Positions 44,947 to 54,345 of a DNA stretch of 64,000 nt are shown here, one piece after another; the stretch's first letter is position 1, and every line of letters begins with the position of its first letter. The notes beneath the pieces are model-generated. The model saw only the letters and a list, made by a program, of their open reading frames with translations. It was not told the origin of the DNA and did not search any database. This stretch comes from Eubacterium_G segne (GTDB lineage Bacteria > Bacillota > Clostridia > Lachnospirales > Lachnospiraceae): NCBI RefSeq assembly GCF_014287775.1, contig NZ_JACOOZ010000010.1:1-64000 (forward strand). Direction: 5' to 3'. The position numbers and the translations under genes were made by a program.

Positions 44947-45141
44947 ATGGATAATTTAAACAGTTGGAAGGTTTTTGAAGCAACAGGTAAGATTGAAGAT
45001 TATTTGAAATATGCTGATGAGAGAAGAATAAATAAAACACGGGAAAGCTTTATTGCAAGGATAAAGGACACAGAAGGAAAAGAAGATGGTAGAAACAGTA
45101 ACGGCGCTGGGGATGGTAATATCTTCAATGGCTATAGGTGA
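44947..45141 (+). CDS. yqzL: YqzL-like small protein
   Basis: 64 residues from ATG 44947, with ACGGAGGG upstream. The N-terminal WKVFEATGKIEDYLKYAD matches the YqzL family (W-K-x-F-x2-T-G-x-I-x2-Y-L), which lies between era and recO in Bacillus. The C-terminus is longer than usual and overlaps the first 56 bp of recO in a different frame. Function unknown. Confidence 0.8.
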   Translation: MDNLNSWKVFEATGKIEDYLKYADERRINKTRESFIARIKDTEGKEDGRNSNGAGDGNIFNGYR

Positions 45142-45817
45142 ATACGATAAGAGATTAGTTATAATTACAAAGGAATTTGGAAAAATAACAGCTTTCGCCC
45201 GTGGCGCAAGAAAACCTAACAGTCCGTTTCTAGGAGGAAGCCAGCCTATGGCTTTTGGTGAATTTACCTTATACCGGGGACGGAACGCCTATACGGTTAC
45301 TGGAATGAAAATTAGCGATTATTTCAGCAATTCCATGACAGACATTGACAGCATGTACATGGGAATGTATTTTCTTGAACTGGCAGGATACTATGGAAGA
45401 GAAGGAATAGAGGCCTCTGAAACTTTAAAACTTTTATATATGGCAATGAAAGCTTTAACTAAAAACAGGATTCCTGTTGACTTAATACGTTGTATATATG
45501 AGCTTAAAACCTTGGTTATAAACGGAGAGTACCCCAACGTTTTCTCCTGTGGTAATTGTGGAGAGAAGCAGGAACTTGATTATTTTGATATAAACCGTAA
45601 TACAATGGTATGTAAAAAGTGTCACGGAAAGGTACCGGATAATGAGATAATAACAGACTCCACGGTGTATGCACTGCAATTTATTGTGGTTACTCCTGTA
45701 GATAAATTGTTTTCCTTTACAGTTACAGATATAGTTTTGAAACAGCTAAAACATATTATTGGTTCATACATGGATAAAGTGATAGACAAAAAGTTCAATT
45801 CGTTGGAATTTTTGTAA
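45086..45817 (+). CDS. recO: DNA repair protein RecO
   Basis: 243 residues. N-terminal OB fold (VTALGMVISSMAIGEYDKRL, ITAFARGARKPNSPFLGG), helical middle, and a zinc-binding C4 site CGNCG ... CKKCHG. RecO anneals SSB-coated ssDNA and helps load RecA with RecR. Its ATG overlaps yqzL, and GAAGATGG is the only ribosome-binding element, implying coupled translation. Confidence 0.93.
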   Translation: MVETVTALGMVISSMAIGEYDKRLVIITKEFGKITAFARGARKPNSPFLGGSQPMAFGEFTLYRGRNAYTVTGMKISDYFSNSMTDIDSMYMGMYFLELAGYYGREGIEASETLKLLYMAMKALTKNRIPVDLIRCIYELKTLVINGEYPNVFSCGNCGEKQELDYFDINRNTMVCKKCHGKVPDNEIITDSTVYALQFIVVTPVDKLFSFTVTDIVLKQLKHIIGSYMDKVIDKKFNSLEFL

Positions 45818-45925
45818 ATTTTTTATGCAAAATATGTATTGAAATAATGGTGGTTTGCGTTTAAAATTGTAATCTAGGTGATACTGTTTATAAGGTATTT
45901 GCCAAATATCAGGAGGAATGAACAG

Positions 45926-46561
45926 ATGAAGCATATTAACAAAAAGTTAGCAGCTCTTTTTCTTGTGCTGGTGGTAGCTGTTGGAGCTACGGCGTGTGGA
46001 AGCACAATAGGTGATATGGATATTGCCAAGGGCGAGAGTGCAGTTTACATACAGGAAGATGGAAAGGTATCTTACGGTGTTGCGGAAAAGTTTGACAAGG
46101 ACTATTACGACGAAAGTAAGCTTGAAGATACCATAAACAAAGAAGTGGCAGATTATAACGACGGGAAGAAAGCTTCCGTGAAAAATGCCATTACGGTAGA
46201 TACATTCAAGGTTAAAAGCGATGTGGCAACATTAGTTCTTGAATTTGCTACAACATATGATTTTTCAACTTACATTAAAGAATACAATAAGGTTGAAAGC
46301 AATGAGTTTTTCATGGGAAAGATAGCGGACAATTCTGATTGCAAAATAAAAGGTGATTTTACTTCACCGGATAAGAAAAAAGATGCCACAACCAAGGAAA
46401 TCAAGGCTATGGAAGATGCCAATATCCTTATTATTAAAGGAAAATATAAGGTTCAGTTAGATGAGGATGTTAAGTATATCAGTTCAAATTGCAGTGTGGA
46501 TGATGATGGAATAGTAACCACTGATGATTCTGATGAAAATTTAAGTTATATTGTATATTAA
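45926..46561 (+). CDS. Putative lipoprotein
   Basis: 211 residues from ATG 45926 (AGGAGG upstream). Signal peptide LAALFLVLVVAVGATACGS with lipobox ATAC. The mature domain (YIQEDGKVSYGVAEKFDKDY; beta-rich) has no recognised catalytic residues. Similar small lipoproteins are common in Lachnospiraceae; role unknown. Confidence 0.75.
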   Translation: MKHINKKLAALFLVLVVAVGATACGSTIGDMDIAKGESAVYIQEDGKVSYGVAEKFDKDYYDESKLEDTINKEVADYNDGKKASVKNAITVDTFKVKSDVATLVLEFATTYDFSTYIKEYNKVESNEFFMGKIADNSDCKIKGDFTSPDKKKDATTKEIKAMEDANILIIKGKYKVQLDEDVKYISSNCSVDDDGIVTTDDSDENLSYIVY

Positions 46562-46617
46562 AAATAATACTGAAAGTATTTGATAAAATCTAAATTATAT
46601 TAAGGAGAGATGTAATA

Positions 46618-48015
46618 ATGGAAAAGACAATGGATAAGATAGTTGCATTGGCAAAAAGCAGAGGATTTGTATATCCGGGATCAGAAATTTACGGAGGTCT
46701 TGCTAATACATGGGACTACGGAAATCTTGGAGTTGAACTTAAAAACAATGTAAAAAAGGCGTGGTGGAAGAAGTTTGTTCAGGAAAATCCATACAATGTA
46801 GGTGTTGATTGTGCTATTCTTATGAACCCACAGACATGGGTTGCATCAGGACATTTAGGAGGATTCTCAGACCCGTTAATGGATTGTAAGGAATGTCATG
46901 AAAGATTCAGAGCTGACAAGCTTATTGAAGATTATATGGATGAGCATGGTATCCAGGCTGAAGAGTCTATTGATGCATGGTCTCATGAACAGATGGCTTC
47001 ATACATAGAAGATAATAATATTTGCTGTCCATCCTGTGGAAAGCATAATTTTACAGATATACGTGAATTTAACCTTATGTTTAAGACATTTCAGGGAGTT
47101 ACTGAGGATGCAAAGAATACAGTATACTTAAGACCTGAAACAGCACAGGGTATTTTCGTAAACTTCAAGAACGTTCAAAGAACATCAAGAAAGAAAATTC
47201 CATTTGGTATCGGACAGATTGGTAAGTCTTTCAGAAATGAAATTACACCGGGTAACTTCACTTTCAGAACAAGAGAATTTGAACAGATGGAACTTGAATT
47301 TTTCTGTGAACCGGGAACAGACCTTGACTGGTTCCAGTATTGGAGAGGTTTCTGCCGTGACTGGTTATTAAACCTTGGTATTAAAGAAGATGAAATGAGA
47401 CTTAGAGATCATTCACCTGAAGAATTATGTTTCTACTCAAAAGGAACAACTGATATTGAATTTTTATTCCCATTTGGATGGGGAGAACTTTGGGGCATTG
47501 CAGACAGAACAGATTATGACCTTACTCAGCATCAGAATTTATCAAAAGAAGATTTAACATATTTTGATGATGAAAAGCATGAAAGATATGTTCCATACGT
47601 TATCGAGCCGTCACTTGGTGCAGATAGAGTCACATTGGCATTCCTTTGCTCAGCATATGACGAGGAGAACATCGGTACAGAAGAAAAACCGGATATGAGA
47701 ACTGTGTTACATTTCCATCCGGCTATTGCACCTGTAAAGATTGGTGTACTTCCATTGTCAAAGAAGTTAAACGAAGGAGCAGAAAAAGTATTCGCACAGC
47801 TTAGCAAGTATTATAACTGCGAATTTGATGACAGAGGAGCAATTGGAAAGAGATATCGTCGTCAGGATGAAATAGGAACACCGTTCTGTGTAACATATGA
47901 TTTTGATTCAGAAGAAGACGGTGCCGTAACAGTTCGTGACAGAGATACAATGAAGCAGGAAAGAATAAAAATTGAAGACCTTAAGGCATACTTTGAGGAG
48001 AAAATGGATTTCTAA
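46618..48015 (+). CDS. glyS: Glycyl-tRNA synthetase, dimeric (alpha2) type
   Basis: 465 residues. Class II motifs: TWDYGNLGVELKNN near the N-terminus; RPETAQGIFVNFKNVQRTSR (motif 2 region); GQIGKSFRNEITPGNFTFR; SLGADRVTLAFL (motif 3). The C-terminal anticodon-binding domain starts at about 365 (IAPVKIGVLPL). A zinc-type insertion CKECHE ... CCPSCG is present. Charges tRNA-Gly. Own AAGGAGAG ribosome-binding site. Confidence 0.97.
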   Translation: MEKTMDKIVALAKSRGFVYPGSEIYGGLANTWDYGNLGVELKNNVKKAWWKKFVQENPYNVGVDCAILMNPQTWVASGHLGGFSDPLMDCKECHERFRADKLIEDYMDEHGIQAEESIDAWSHEQMASYIEDNNICCPSCGKHNFTDIREFNLMFKTFQGVTEDAKNTVYLRPETAQGIFVNFKNVQRTSRKKIPFGIGQIGKSFRNEITPGNFTFRTREFEQMELEFFCEPGTDLDWFQYWRGFCRDWLLNLGIKEDEMRLRDHSPEELCFYSKGTTDIEFLFPFGWGELWGIADRTDYDLTQHQNLSKEDLTYFDDEKHERYVPYVIEPSLGADRVTLAFLCSAYDEENIGTEEKPDMRTVLHFHPAIAPVKIGVLPLSKKLNEGAEKVFAQLSKYYNCEFDDRGAIGKRYRRQDEIGTPFCVTYDFDSEEDGAVTVRDRDTMKQERIKIEDLKAYFEEKMDF

Positions 48016-48189
48016 TCAGGTATAAATTAATCTAATCAAACGGGAAAGAACTTGGAAGGTTTTGGAAATATTTTGAAAAGAGGTATTTTCATGGAACCGA
48101 TAATGCGAGTAGTGCAGACTGCATAGGGCTCAAAGGAGTTTTGGAAGGAATTAGACCCGTATGAATTAAGAGATTATTATAGTTTCCGA
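48016..48189. other. Non-coding, part of a decayed gene region
   Basis: No intact frame. Short coding-like scraps continue into the glycosidase tail at 48190, so this is probably the eroded body of that gene. Confidence 0.3.
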
Positions 48190-48357
48190 ATGAATACAGT
48201 GGTTGTGGTTCAAAGCGAACTAAGCAGAGTACACAAACTGGCAGTTACAGTTGACGGAAAAGGAATTAATACAGAAGTACCTCCACACTCAATAACAACA
48301 TTTATTGTGGAGACAGATAAGAATTTTATTAGGAAAAACCTATGGCTTTTAAACTAA
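48190..48357 (+). pseudogene. C-terminal remnant of a glycoside hydrolase
   Basis: A 55-codon open stretch ending TAA 48355-48357. It reads KLAVTVDGKGINTEVPPHSI then TTFIVE, the typical last strand of GH30/GH5-type enzymes (P-P-x-S-[IV]-T-T-F). No catalytic domain remains upstream, and there is no ribosome-binding site. Clearly a leftover. Confidence 0.6.
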
Positions 48358-48372
48358 AAACAGCGTTCTCTC

Positions 48373-48400
48373 TTGACTATAAGGCGCTGTATGTTATAAT
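48373..48400 (+). promoter_or_regulatory. Strong promoter of ppdK
   Basis: TTGACT (48373-48378), 16-bp spacer, TATAAT (48395-48400). It drives a roughly 170-nt leader before ppdK. Confidence 0.75.
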
Positions 48401-48406
48401 TGTTCC

Positions 48407-48578
48407 GTAGGTGCTAGTGCGCCCTTTTTCTGCGTGACTACATAGAAAGAGACATTTATTGAACATATTTTATCCGGAAAACAGGGCAACACCAAAAATC
48501 GATTGTATGAGCTGGTAAGGAATGCCATTCTACAGCTCATGACATACAATACTTATTATTTATTAGGAGGAAGAACAG
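48407..48578 (+). promoter_or_regulatory. Structured leader of ppdK
   Basis: About 170 nt untranslated. TTGTATGAGCTG (from about 48503) pairs with CAGCTCATGACATACAA (ending about 48550) with a 2-nt bulge. An earlier foldback GTAG..GTGCGC / GCGTGACTAC brackets a CTTTTTCT run (about 48406-48443), which could act as an attenuator. AGGAGGAAG precedes the start codon. No named riboswitch recognised. Confidence 0.4.
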
Positions 48579-51212
48579 ATGGCAAACAAATGGGTGTACC
48601 TTTTTAGCGAAGGTAATGCTAACATGCGTGAGCTCCTCGGTGGTAAAGGTGCAAACCTTGCAGAAATGACAGGTTTAGGTCTTCCTGTACCACAGGGATT
48701 CACAATCACAACAGAAGCTTGTACTCAGTATTATGAGGACGGAAGAGAAATCAATGATGAAATCCAGGGACAGATTAACGAATACATCGTTAAAATGGAA
48801 GAAATCACAGGTAAGAAGTTCGGAGATAAGGAAAATCCTCTCCTCGTATCTGTTCGTTCAGGAGCTAGAGCTTCTATGCCGGGTATGATGGATACTATCC
48901 TTAACCTTGGTCTTAACGAGACAGTTGTTAATACAATTGCTGAAAAGTCAGGAAATGCTCGTTGGGCTTGGGACTGCTACAGAAGATTTATTCAGATGTA
49001 TTCTGACGTAGTTATGGAAGTTGGTAAGAAATACTTTGAAGAACTTATCGACAAGATGAAAGCTGATAGAGGTGTTCAGCAGGACGTAGAACTCACAGCT
49101 GATGACTTAAAGGAATTAGCAGCACAGTTCAAGGCTGAATACAAAGAAAAAATCGGTGAAGACTTCCCAGATGATCCTAAGGAACAGTTAATGGGAGCTA
49201 TTAAGGCCGTATTTAGATCATGGGACAACCCACGTGCTAACGTTTACCGTCGTGACAACGATATCCCTTATTCATGGGGAACAGCTGTTAACGTACAGTC
49301 AATGGCATTTGGTAACATGGGTGATGACTGTGGTACAGGTGTTGCATTTACAAGAGATCCAGCAACTGGTGAGAAGAAGCTTATGGGTGAGTTCTTAAAG
49401 AACGCTCAGGGTGAAGACGTTGTTGCCGGTGTTAGAACACCAATGCCAATCGCTCAGATGGAACAGGAATTCCCAGAAGCATTCGCTGACTTTGTAAAGG
49501 TTTGTGAAACACTTGAAAACCATTACAGAGATATGCAGGATATGGAATTCACAGTTGAAAACAGAAAATTATATATGTTACAGACAAGAAATGGTAAGAG
49601 AACAGCTCAGGCTGCTTTACAGATTGCTTGTGACCTTGTTGATGAAGGCATGAGAACAGAAGAAGAAGCTGTAGCTATGATCGATCCTAGAAACTTAGAT
49701 ACATTACTTCACCCACAGTTTGATGCTGCTGCTCTTAAGGCTGCTACACCAGCTGGTAAGGGACTTGGAGCTTCACCTGGAGCTGCTTGTGGTAAGGTTG
49801 TATTTACAGCTGATGATGCTGTTGAATGGAATGCTAAGGGAGAAAAGGTTGTTTTAGTTCGTCTTGAAACATCTCCTGAAGACATTACAGGAATGAAAGC
49901 TTCACAGGGTATCTTAACAGTACGTGGTGGTATGACATCTCACGCAGCCGTTGTTGCTCGTGGTATGGGTACATGCTGTGTATCAGGATGTGGTGATATC
50001 GCTATGGACGAAGCTAACAAGAAGTTCACATTAGCTGGAAAAGAATATCACGAAGGAGATTACATCTCAATTGATGGTTCAACAGGTAACATTTACGATG
50101 GTATCATCCCTACAGTTGATGCTACAATCGCAGGCACATTTGGACGTATCATGGGATGGGCTGATAAATATAGAACACTTAAGGTTAGAACAAATGCTGA
50201 TACACCAGCTGATGCTAAGAAAGCTAGAGAACTTGGTGCAGAAGGTATCGGTCTTTGCCGTACAGAGCATATGTTCTTTGAAGAAGACAGAATTGCAGCT
50301 TTCAGAGAAATGATCTGTTCAGATACAGTTGAAGAAAGAGAAGCAGCTCTTGAAAAGATTCTTCCATACCAGCAGGGAGATTTCGAAGCTCTTTATGAAG
50401 CTCTTGAAGGAAACCCGGTTACAATCAGATTCTTAGATCCACCTCTTCATGAATTCGTTCCTACAGAGGAAGATGATATTAAGAAACTTGCTGATGCTCA
50501 GGGTAAGACAGTAGAAGAAATCAAGACAATTATTTCTTCACTTCACGAATTCAACCCTATGATGGGACACAGAGGACTTCGTCTTGCAGTTACATATCCT
50601 GAAATTGCTAAGATGCAGACTAAGGCTGTTATCCGTGCTGCTATCAATGTACAGAAGAAGCACAATGATTGGACGGTTAAGCCTGAAATCATGATTCCAT
50701 TGTCATGTGATGCTAAGGAATTAAAGTATGTTAAGGATATCGTAGTAGCTACAGCTGATGCTGAAATCGCAGCAGCAGGTGTTGAACTTGAATACCAGGT
50801 AGGTACAATGATTGAAATCCCTAGAGCAGCTCTTACAGCTGACGAAATCGCTAAGCAGGCAGACTTCTTCTGCTTCGGTACAAACGATTTAACACAGATG
50901 ACATACGGATTCTCAAGAGATGATGCTGGTAAGTTCTTAGATGCTTACTATGATGCTAAGATCTTTGAAAATGATCCATTCGCTAAGTTAGATCAGGTTG
51001 GTGTTGGTAAGTTAATGGAAATGGCTATCAAACTTGGTAAGCCGGTTAACCCTAACCTTCACGTAGGTATCTGTGGAGAACATGGTGGAGATCCATCTTC
51101 AGTAGAATTCTGCCATAAGATTGGTCTTGATTATGTATCATGTTCACCATTCCGTGTACCAATTGCTAGATTAGCAGCAGCTCAGGCAGCTATCGCAGAA
51201 AGTGGGAAATAA
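48579..51212 (+). CDS. ppdK: Pyruvate, phosphate dikinase
   Basis: 877 residues, full length. N-terminal ATP-grasp domain (LLGGKGANLAEMTGLGLPVP; VRSGARASMPGMMDTILNLG), phosphohistidine swivel domain with GGMTSHAAVVARGMG (catalytic His), and C-terminal TIM barrel with GLCRTEHMFFE and the catalytic Cys in HVGICGEHGGDP. Interconverts PEP + AMP + PPi and pyruvate + ATP + Pi, central to PPi-linked glycolysis in clostridia. Codon use is biased (GCT Ala, GTT Val) unlike neighbouring genes, as expected for very high expression. Confidence 0.98.
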   Translation: MANKWVYLFSEGNANMRELLGGKGANLAEMTGLGLPVPQGFTITTEACTQYYEDGREINDEIQGQINEYIVKMEEITGKKFGDKENPLLVSVRSGARASMPGMMDTILNLGLNETVVNTIAEKSGNARWAWDCYRRFIQMYSDVVMEVGKKYFEELIDKMKADRGVQQDVELTADDLKELAAQFKAEYKEKIGEDFPDDPKEQLMGAIKAVFRSWDNPRANVYRRDNDIPYSWGTAVNVQSMAFGNMGDDCGTGVAFTRDPATGEKKLMGEFLKNAQGEDVVAGVRTPMPIAQMEQEFPEAFADFVKVCETLENHYRDMQDMEFTVENRKLYMLQTRNGKRTAQAALQIACDLVDEGMRTEEEAVAMIDPRNLDTLLHPQFDAAALKAATPAGKGLGASPGAACGKVVFTADDAVEWNAKGEKVVLVRLETSPEDITGMKASQGILTVRGGMTSHAAVVARGMGTCCVSGCGDIAMDEANKKFTLAGKEYHEGDYISIDGSTGNIYDGIIPTVDATIAGTFGRIMGWADKYRTLKVRTNADTPADAKKARELGAEGIGLCRTEHMFFEEDRIAAFREMICSDTVEEREAALEKILPYQQGDFEALYEALEGNPVTIRFLDPPLHEFVPTEEDDIKKLADAQGKTVEEIKTIISSLHEFNPMMGHRGLRLAVTYPEIAKMQTKAVIRAAINVQKKHNDWTVKPEIMIPLSCDAKELKYVKDIVVATADAEIAAAGVELEYQVGTMIEIPRAALTADEIAKQADFFCFGTNDLTQMTYGFSRDDAGKFLDAYYDAKIFENDPFAKLDQVGVGKLMEMAIKLGKPVNPNLHVGICGEHGGDPSSVEFCHKIGLDYVSCSPFRVPIARLAAAQAAIAESGK

Positions 51213-51237
51213 TCGTTTATGGTGTCAAAAGCCCCTA

Positions 51238-51351
51238 AACATCGGCAATTTCACAGTTTCTAAGGACTACTTGAAAGAGTACAAAAAGTTCGATAAAAAC
51301 ATGAAAAAAGCGGGTAAATGGGAAGACATCAACGTAACGATTACGGTTTGA
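51238..51351 (+). pseudogene. Short coding remnant after ppdK
   Basis: A 37-codon stretch reading NIGNFTVSKDYLKEYKKFDK then a Lys-rich turn and DINVTITV before TGA at 51349-51351, with no start codon or ribosome-binding site in frame. It looks like the tail of a lost protein; family not recognised. Confidence 0.3.
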
Positions 51352-51362
51352 TAAAAATAATC

Positions 51363-51398
51363 AGGGAATCATACTTTTAAAGTATGGTTCCCTTTTTG
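51363..51398 (+). terminator. Strong Rho-independent terminator
   Basis: AGGGAATCATACTT pairs with AAGTATGGTTCCCT, followed by TTTTT. Probably ends the ppdK transcript. Confidence 0.85.
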
Positions 51399-51399
51399 T

Positions 51400-51498
51400 T
51401 ATAGCGACGAGGCAAGTGGTCATCAGGCTTGCATGAATGAACATTTGCCGACCGCTAATCAGATGCGAGATATGCATAGCGTATCTCGTATCTGTTAA
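51400..51498. repeat. Palindromic dispersed-repeat-like sequence
   Basis: Contains AGATGCGAGATA...TATCTCGTATCT (51461-51493, 11 of 12 bp paired). One frame reads SDEASGHQACMNEHLPTANQ and continues to TAA 51496-51498. I recall this peptide as a frequently mis-annotated tail in Lachnospiraceae genomes, which would make it a dispersed intergenic repeat and not a gene. One copy only is seen in this window. Confidence 0.4.
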
Positions 51499-51849
51499 AA
51501 AAAGAAAAATATTAAATCCAGGTTGTCAAAAGTAGATTAAGAAAATGAAGGCGGGCCTATTGCAAGATACGCATTTGTATATACAAATACATTCTTGTTA
51601 GGAAGAATCCTAAAACCTCTATATCTCAAATGTTGTATTGGCGGGTGCATCTGCTTTGAGGAGATGTCAATTGGACACAAATATTCTAAATAATTTGAAC
51701 TGAAATTTTGTAATTGATAAAATAATGAAATATCAATTTGATTATAGATATGGTAGAATATAGCTGTATAAATGTTGAGCGAAATATAATAACACGAGTA
51801 TGGCGTGATAAAACACTAATGGCACTGTGTATAAAATAGAAAATTGGGT
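51499..51849. other. Intergenic, no gene seen
   Basis: AT-rich, no frame with a ribosome-binding site. It marks the left edge of the Nudix-rich island. Confidence 0.4.
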
Positions 51850-52455
51850 AGATGATAAATTAAAATTTAGGGAGGTGAACATATATTGGCAAGAGCAAAA
51901 TATCAGGTATTAGTCATTCCATATCATATTGAAAACGGCAATGTAAAATATTGCATATTTAAAAGAAATGATATGAAAGTATGGCAATTTATAGCAGGTG
52001 GTGGAGAAGATGAGGATGAAACTATAATAATATCTGCAAAACGAGAGGCATATGAAGAAGCAAACATAGGTATGGATTGTAAGTATTCTGTACTTGATAC
52101 ACAAAATAGCATACCAACATACTGTTTTAAAGAAGCAAGAAAAATATGGGGTGAAAATTGTTTGGTTATTCCTGAATATACATTTGCTGCTAGGATGAAT
52201 ACAACAATTTTGGAATTGTCTCAAGAGCATACAAAATATGAATGGGTTGATTATAAAACTGCATTAAAAAGACTTAGATATGATAGTAATAAAACTGCGT
52301 TATGGGAATTAGATAGTAAAATTAAATTAGGAACATTAAATTAAGAATATTCATATTATGATTTAAATACAACAAAATTGTAGTGTGTTACAGTTGTAAG
52401 CTTGTCATAAGCTCTAGATTTTGAAATATAGGCTGAGAATTAGGTCTATTAGCAA
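51850..52455. repeat. Segmental duplication, copy 1 (Nudix unit)
   Basis: The Nudix gene with about 35 bp upstream and about 110 bp downstream is repeated at about 58785-59391 with high identity (only a few changes in the gene: Ala/Val, Asn/Asp, Lys/Glu, Lys/Asn). Similarity stops at GCAAAT on both sides. Confidence 0.9.
51886..52344 (+). CDS. Nudix hydrolase, copy 1
   Basis: 152 residues from TTG 51886 (GGGAGGTGAAC upstream). Nudix box GGGEDEDETIIISAKREAYEE holds the R-E-x2-E-E core for Mg binding; the final conserved Gly is Asn (EEANIG). C-terminal helix with YEWVDYKTALKRLRYDSNK. It should hydrolyse a nucleoside-diphosphate-linked substrate, perhaps dNTP-like (the layout recalls NudB). Nearly identical to the gene at 58820. 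Confidence 0.85.
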   Translation: MARAKYQVLVIPYHIENGNVKYCIFKRNDMKVWQFIAGGGEDEDETIIISAKREAYEEANIGMDCKYSVLDTQNSIPTYCFKEARKIWGENCLVIPEYTFAARMNTTILELSQEHTKYEWVDYKTALKRLRYDSNKTALWELDSKIKLGTLN

Positions 52456-52470
52456 ATGAGGTAAAAAAGA

Positions 52471-53223
52471 ATGAACAAGTATTTAGAAAATTTAAACAGA
52501 ATAGAGTTTGTTGTAACAATGGCATGCACAGGAAGATGCATACATTGTTCAGAGGGAGAACATAAATCAAGTGGAAAACACATAGATGGAGACATAGCAG
52601 TGCAAGCAGTTATTGATATATGTAATAACTATGATATTAAATCTTTAATGACTTTTGGAGGAGAACCTTTGATATATCCGGAAGTGGTTTGCAACATTCA
52701 TAAAACTGCTAAAGAAATGAACATAAAGGATAGGGCAATAATCACTAACGGATTTTTTTCTAAAGACAAAGAAAGAGTAAGAGAAGTGGCGCAAATGTTG
52801 TCATATAGTGGAGTTCAAAAAGTGTTATTATCTGTTGATTCATTTCATCAAGAGACTATACCGCTTGATATAGTGAAATATTTTGCAATGTGCATAAAAG
52901 AGAGTGGTGTAGAAATTAAATTAAATCCTGCTTGGCTTGTGAGCAAAGAAGATGATAATGAATATAACAAAAAGACAAAGAAAATTATTTCTGAATTTGA
53001 GGATTTAAATATTCCACAGGCAAAAGGAAATGTTATTTTTCCAAATGGAAATGCAGTGAAATATCTAAGTGATTACTTCGATAAGAACAAGGAATATATA
53101 AATCCATATGAGGAGAATCCAATAGATGTTAGAACAATTAGTTTTTCAGAAAATGGGGATGTGTTGAATGGGAATATTTATGAAAAATCAATTATGGAGA
53201 TAATTGAGGAATACAAAGTTTAG
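52471..53223 (+). CDS. Radical SAM protein
   Basis: 250 residues. The [4Fe-4S] motif is MACTGRCIHCSEGEH: C-x3-C-x2-C. It is followed by LMTFGGEPLIYPEVV (SAM-binding G-G-E-P) and RAIITNGFF. The barrel is short and no SPASM Cys cluster follows, so it is a minimal member. The reaction is unknown. It lies between Nudix and GNAT genes with its own ribosome-binding site, GAGGTAAAAA. Confidence 0.88.
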   Translation: MNKYLENLNRIEFVVTMACTGRCIHCSEGEHKSSGKHIDGDIAVQAVIDICNNYDIKSLMTFGGEPLIYPEVVCNIHKTAKEMNIKDRAIITNGFFSKDKERVREVAQMLSYSGVQKVLLSVDSFHQETIPLDIVKYFAMCIKESGVEIKLNPAWLVSKEDDNEYNKKTKKIISEFEDLNIPQAKGNVIFPNGNAVKYLSDYFDKNKEYINPYEENPIDVRTISFSENGDVLNGNIYEKSIMEIIEEYKV

Positions 53224-53287
53224 AATAAAGATACATTTCTTTTTTTTAGAAATAGTAAAACAAATTTAGAATTTATGAGGTGTGGCA

Positions 53288-53770
53288 ATGATAAGAAAAG
53301 TAAGAGGTGAAGAAATACCAGTATGTGTGGAAATTATTAAAAAAAGTTTTTTGACAGTTGCAGATGAATATGGTTTTACGGAGAAAAATGCTCCTAGGTT
53401 TACAGCTTTTGCGACTACGCAAGATAGATTGTATTGGCATATGGATGGAGAGCATAGGCCAATGTATGTATTTGAAGAAGATGGTGCTTTGTGTGGATAT
53501 TATTCACTTTTGTTACAAGGAAATGGAGAATGTGAACTTAATAATCTTGCAGTATTGCCAGAGTATAGATATAAGGGCATTGGAAGACAATTATTAGCTC
53601 ATTCCTTTAATATAGCAAAAGAATTAGGCTGTAGAATTATTAATATAGCTATTGTAGAAGAAAACAGAGTTCTTCGTAAATGGTATGAGTTGAATGGAGC
53701 AATACATATTGGAACAAAGAAATATGATTTTTTTCCATTTACATGTGGATATATGAAAAAGGAATTGTAG
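53288..53770 (+). CDS. GNAT-family N-acetyltransferase
   Basis: 160 residues; ATG 53288 is preferred (GAGGTG 6 bp upstream). Acetyl-CoA site LNNLAVLPEYRYKGIGRQLLAH (Q/R-x2-G-x-[GA]). Ends NGAIHIGTKKYDFFPFTCGYM. Acetylates a small molecule or protein amine; substrate unknown. Confidence 0.88.
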   Translation: MIRKVRGEEIPVCVEIIKKSFLTVADEYGFTEKNAPRFTAFATTQDRLYWHMDGEHRPMYVFEEDGALCGYYSLLLQGNGECELNNLAVLPEYRYKGIGRQLLAHSFNIAKELGCRIINIAIVEENRVLRKWYELNGAIHIGTKKYDFFPFTCGYMKKEL

Positions 53771-53807
53771 AGAAATTTAGTATTAGGAGACGAAAAGGAG
53801 AGAAGCG

Positions 53808-54320
53808 ATGGATGAATGGTTAAAAACAAGAAACTTACCTTTACATTTTATATCTGTTGCAGGATTAGTATATAAAGGCGATGAAGTTTTATTGATTAAA
53901 TCAAAACGTAGAGGATGGGAAATCCCTGGCGGAGTGGTAGAACAGGGAGAGGATATAATAAGTGGCTTAAAAAGAGAAATATTTGAGGAAAGTGGCATTG
54001 TTGTCGAGCCGGAAAAGTTTGTTGGTCTATATCAGAGATTGAATACTAAAGATGGATATGGTCCCCTTGAAGGAATAATTTTACCTCCTGTTGTGAATTT
54101 GACATTTATTTGTAAATATATAGATGGAAATGAAAATGTATCAGATGAAAGTATTGAAGTAGGATGGTTTACTCCAAACATTGCAAAAGAAAAAATTACT
54201 GTTCCTGATATAAAGAAAAGAGTTTGTGATATGTTGGAATTTGATGGTAAGCACCATTTTAGTACTTTTGAAAATAAAGACAGTAAAATAAAATTTATTA
54301 GCGATATGCTTGTTAAATAA
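53808..54320 (+). CDS. Nudix hydrolase (second type)
   Basis: 170 residues. Classical box GGVVEQGEDIISGLKREIFE plus ESGI, full G-x5-E-x7-R-E-U-x-E-E-x-G-U. The C-terminal helix region is longer (FDGKHHFSTFENKDSKIKF). Unrelated in detail to the duplicated Nudix copies. AAGGAGAG ribosome-binding site; 37 bp from the GNAT gene. Confidence 0.88.
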   Translation: MDEWLKTRNLPLHFISVAGLVYKGDEVLLIKSKRRGWEIPGGVVEQGEDIISGLKREIFEESGIVVEPEKFVGLYQRLNTKDGYGPLEGIILPPVVNLTFICKYIDGNENVSDESIEVGWFTPNIAKEKITVPDIKKRVCDMLEFDGKHHFSTFENKDSKIKFISDMLVK

Positions 54321-54345
54321 TTATACATAATACGGAGTAAAAAAA

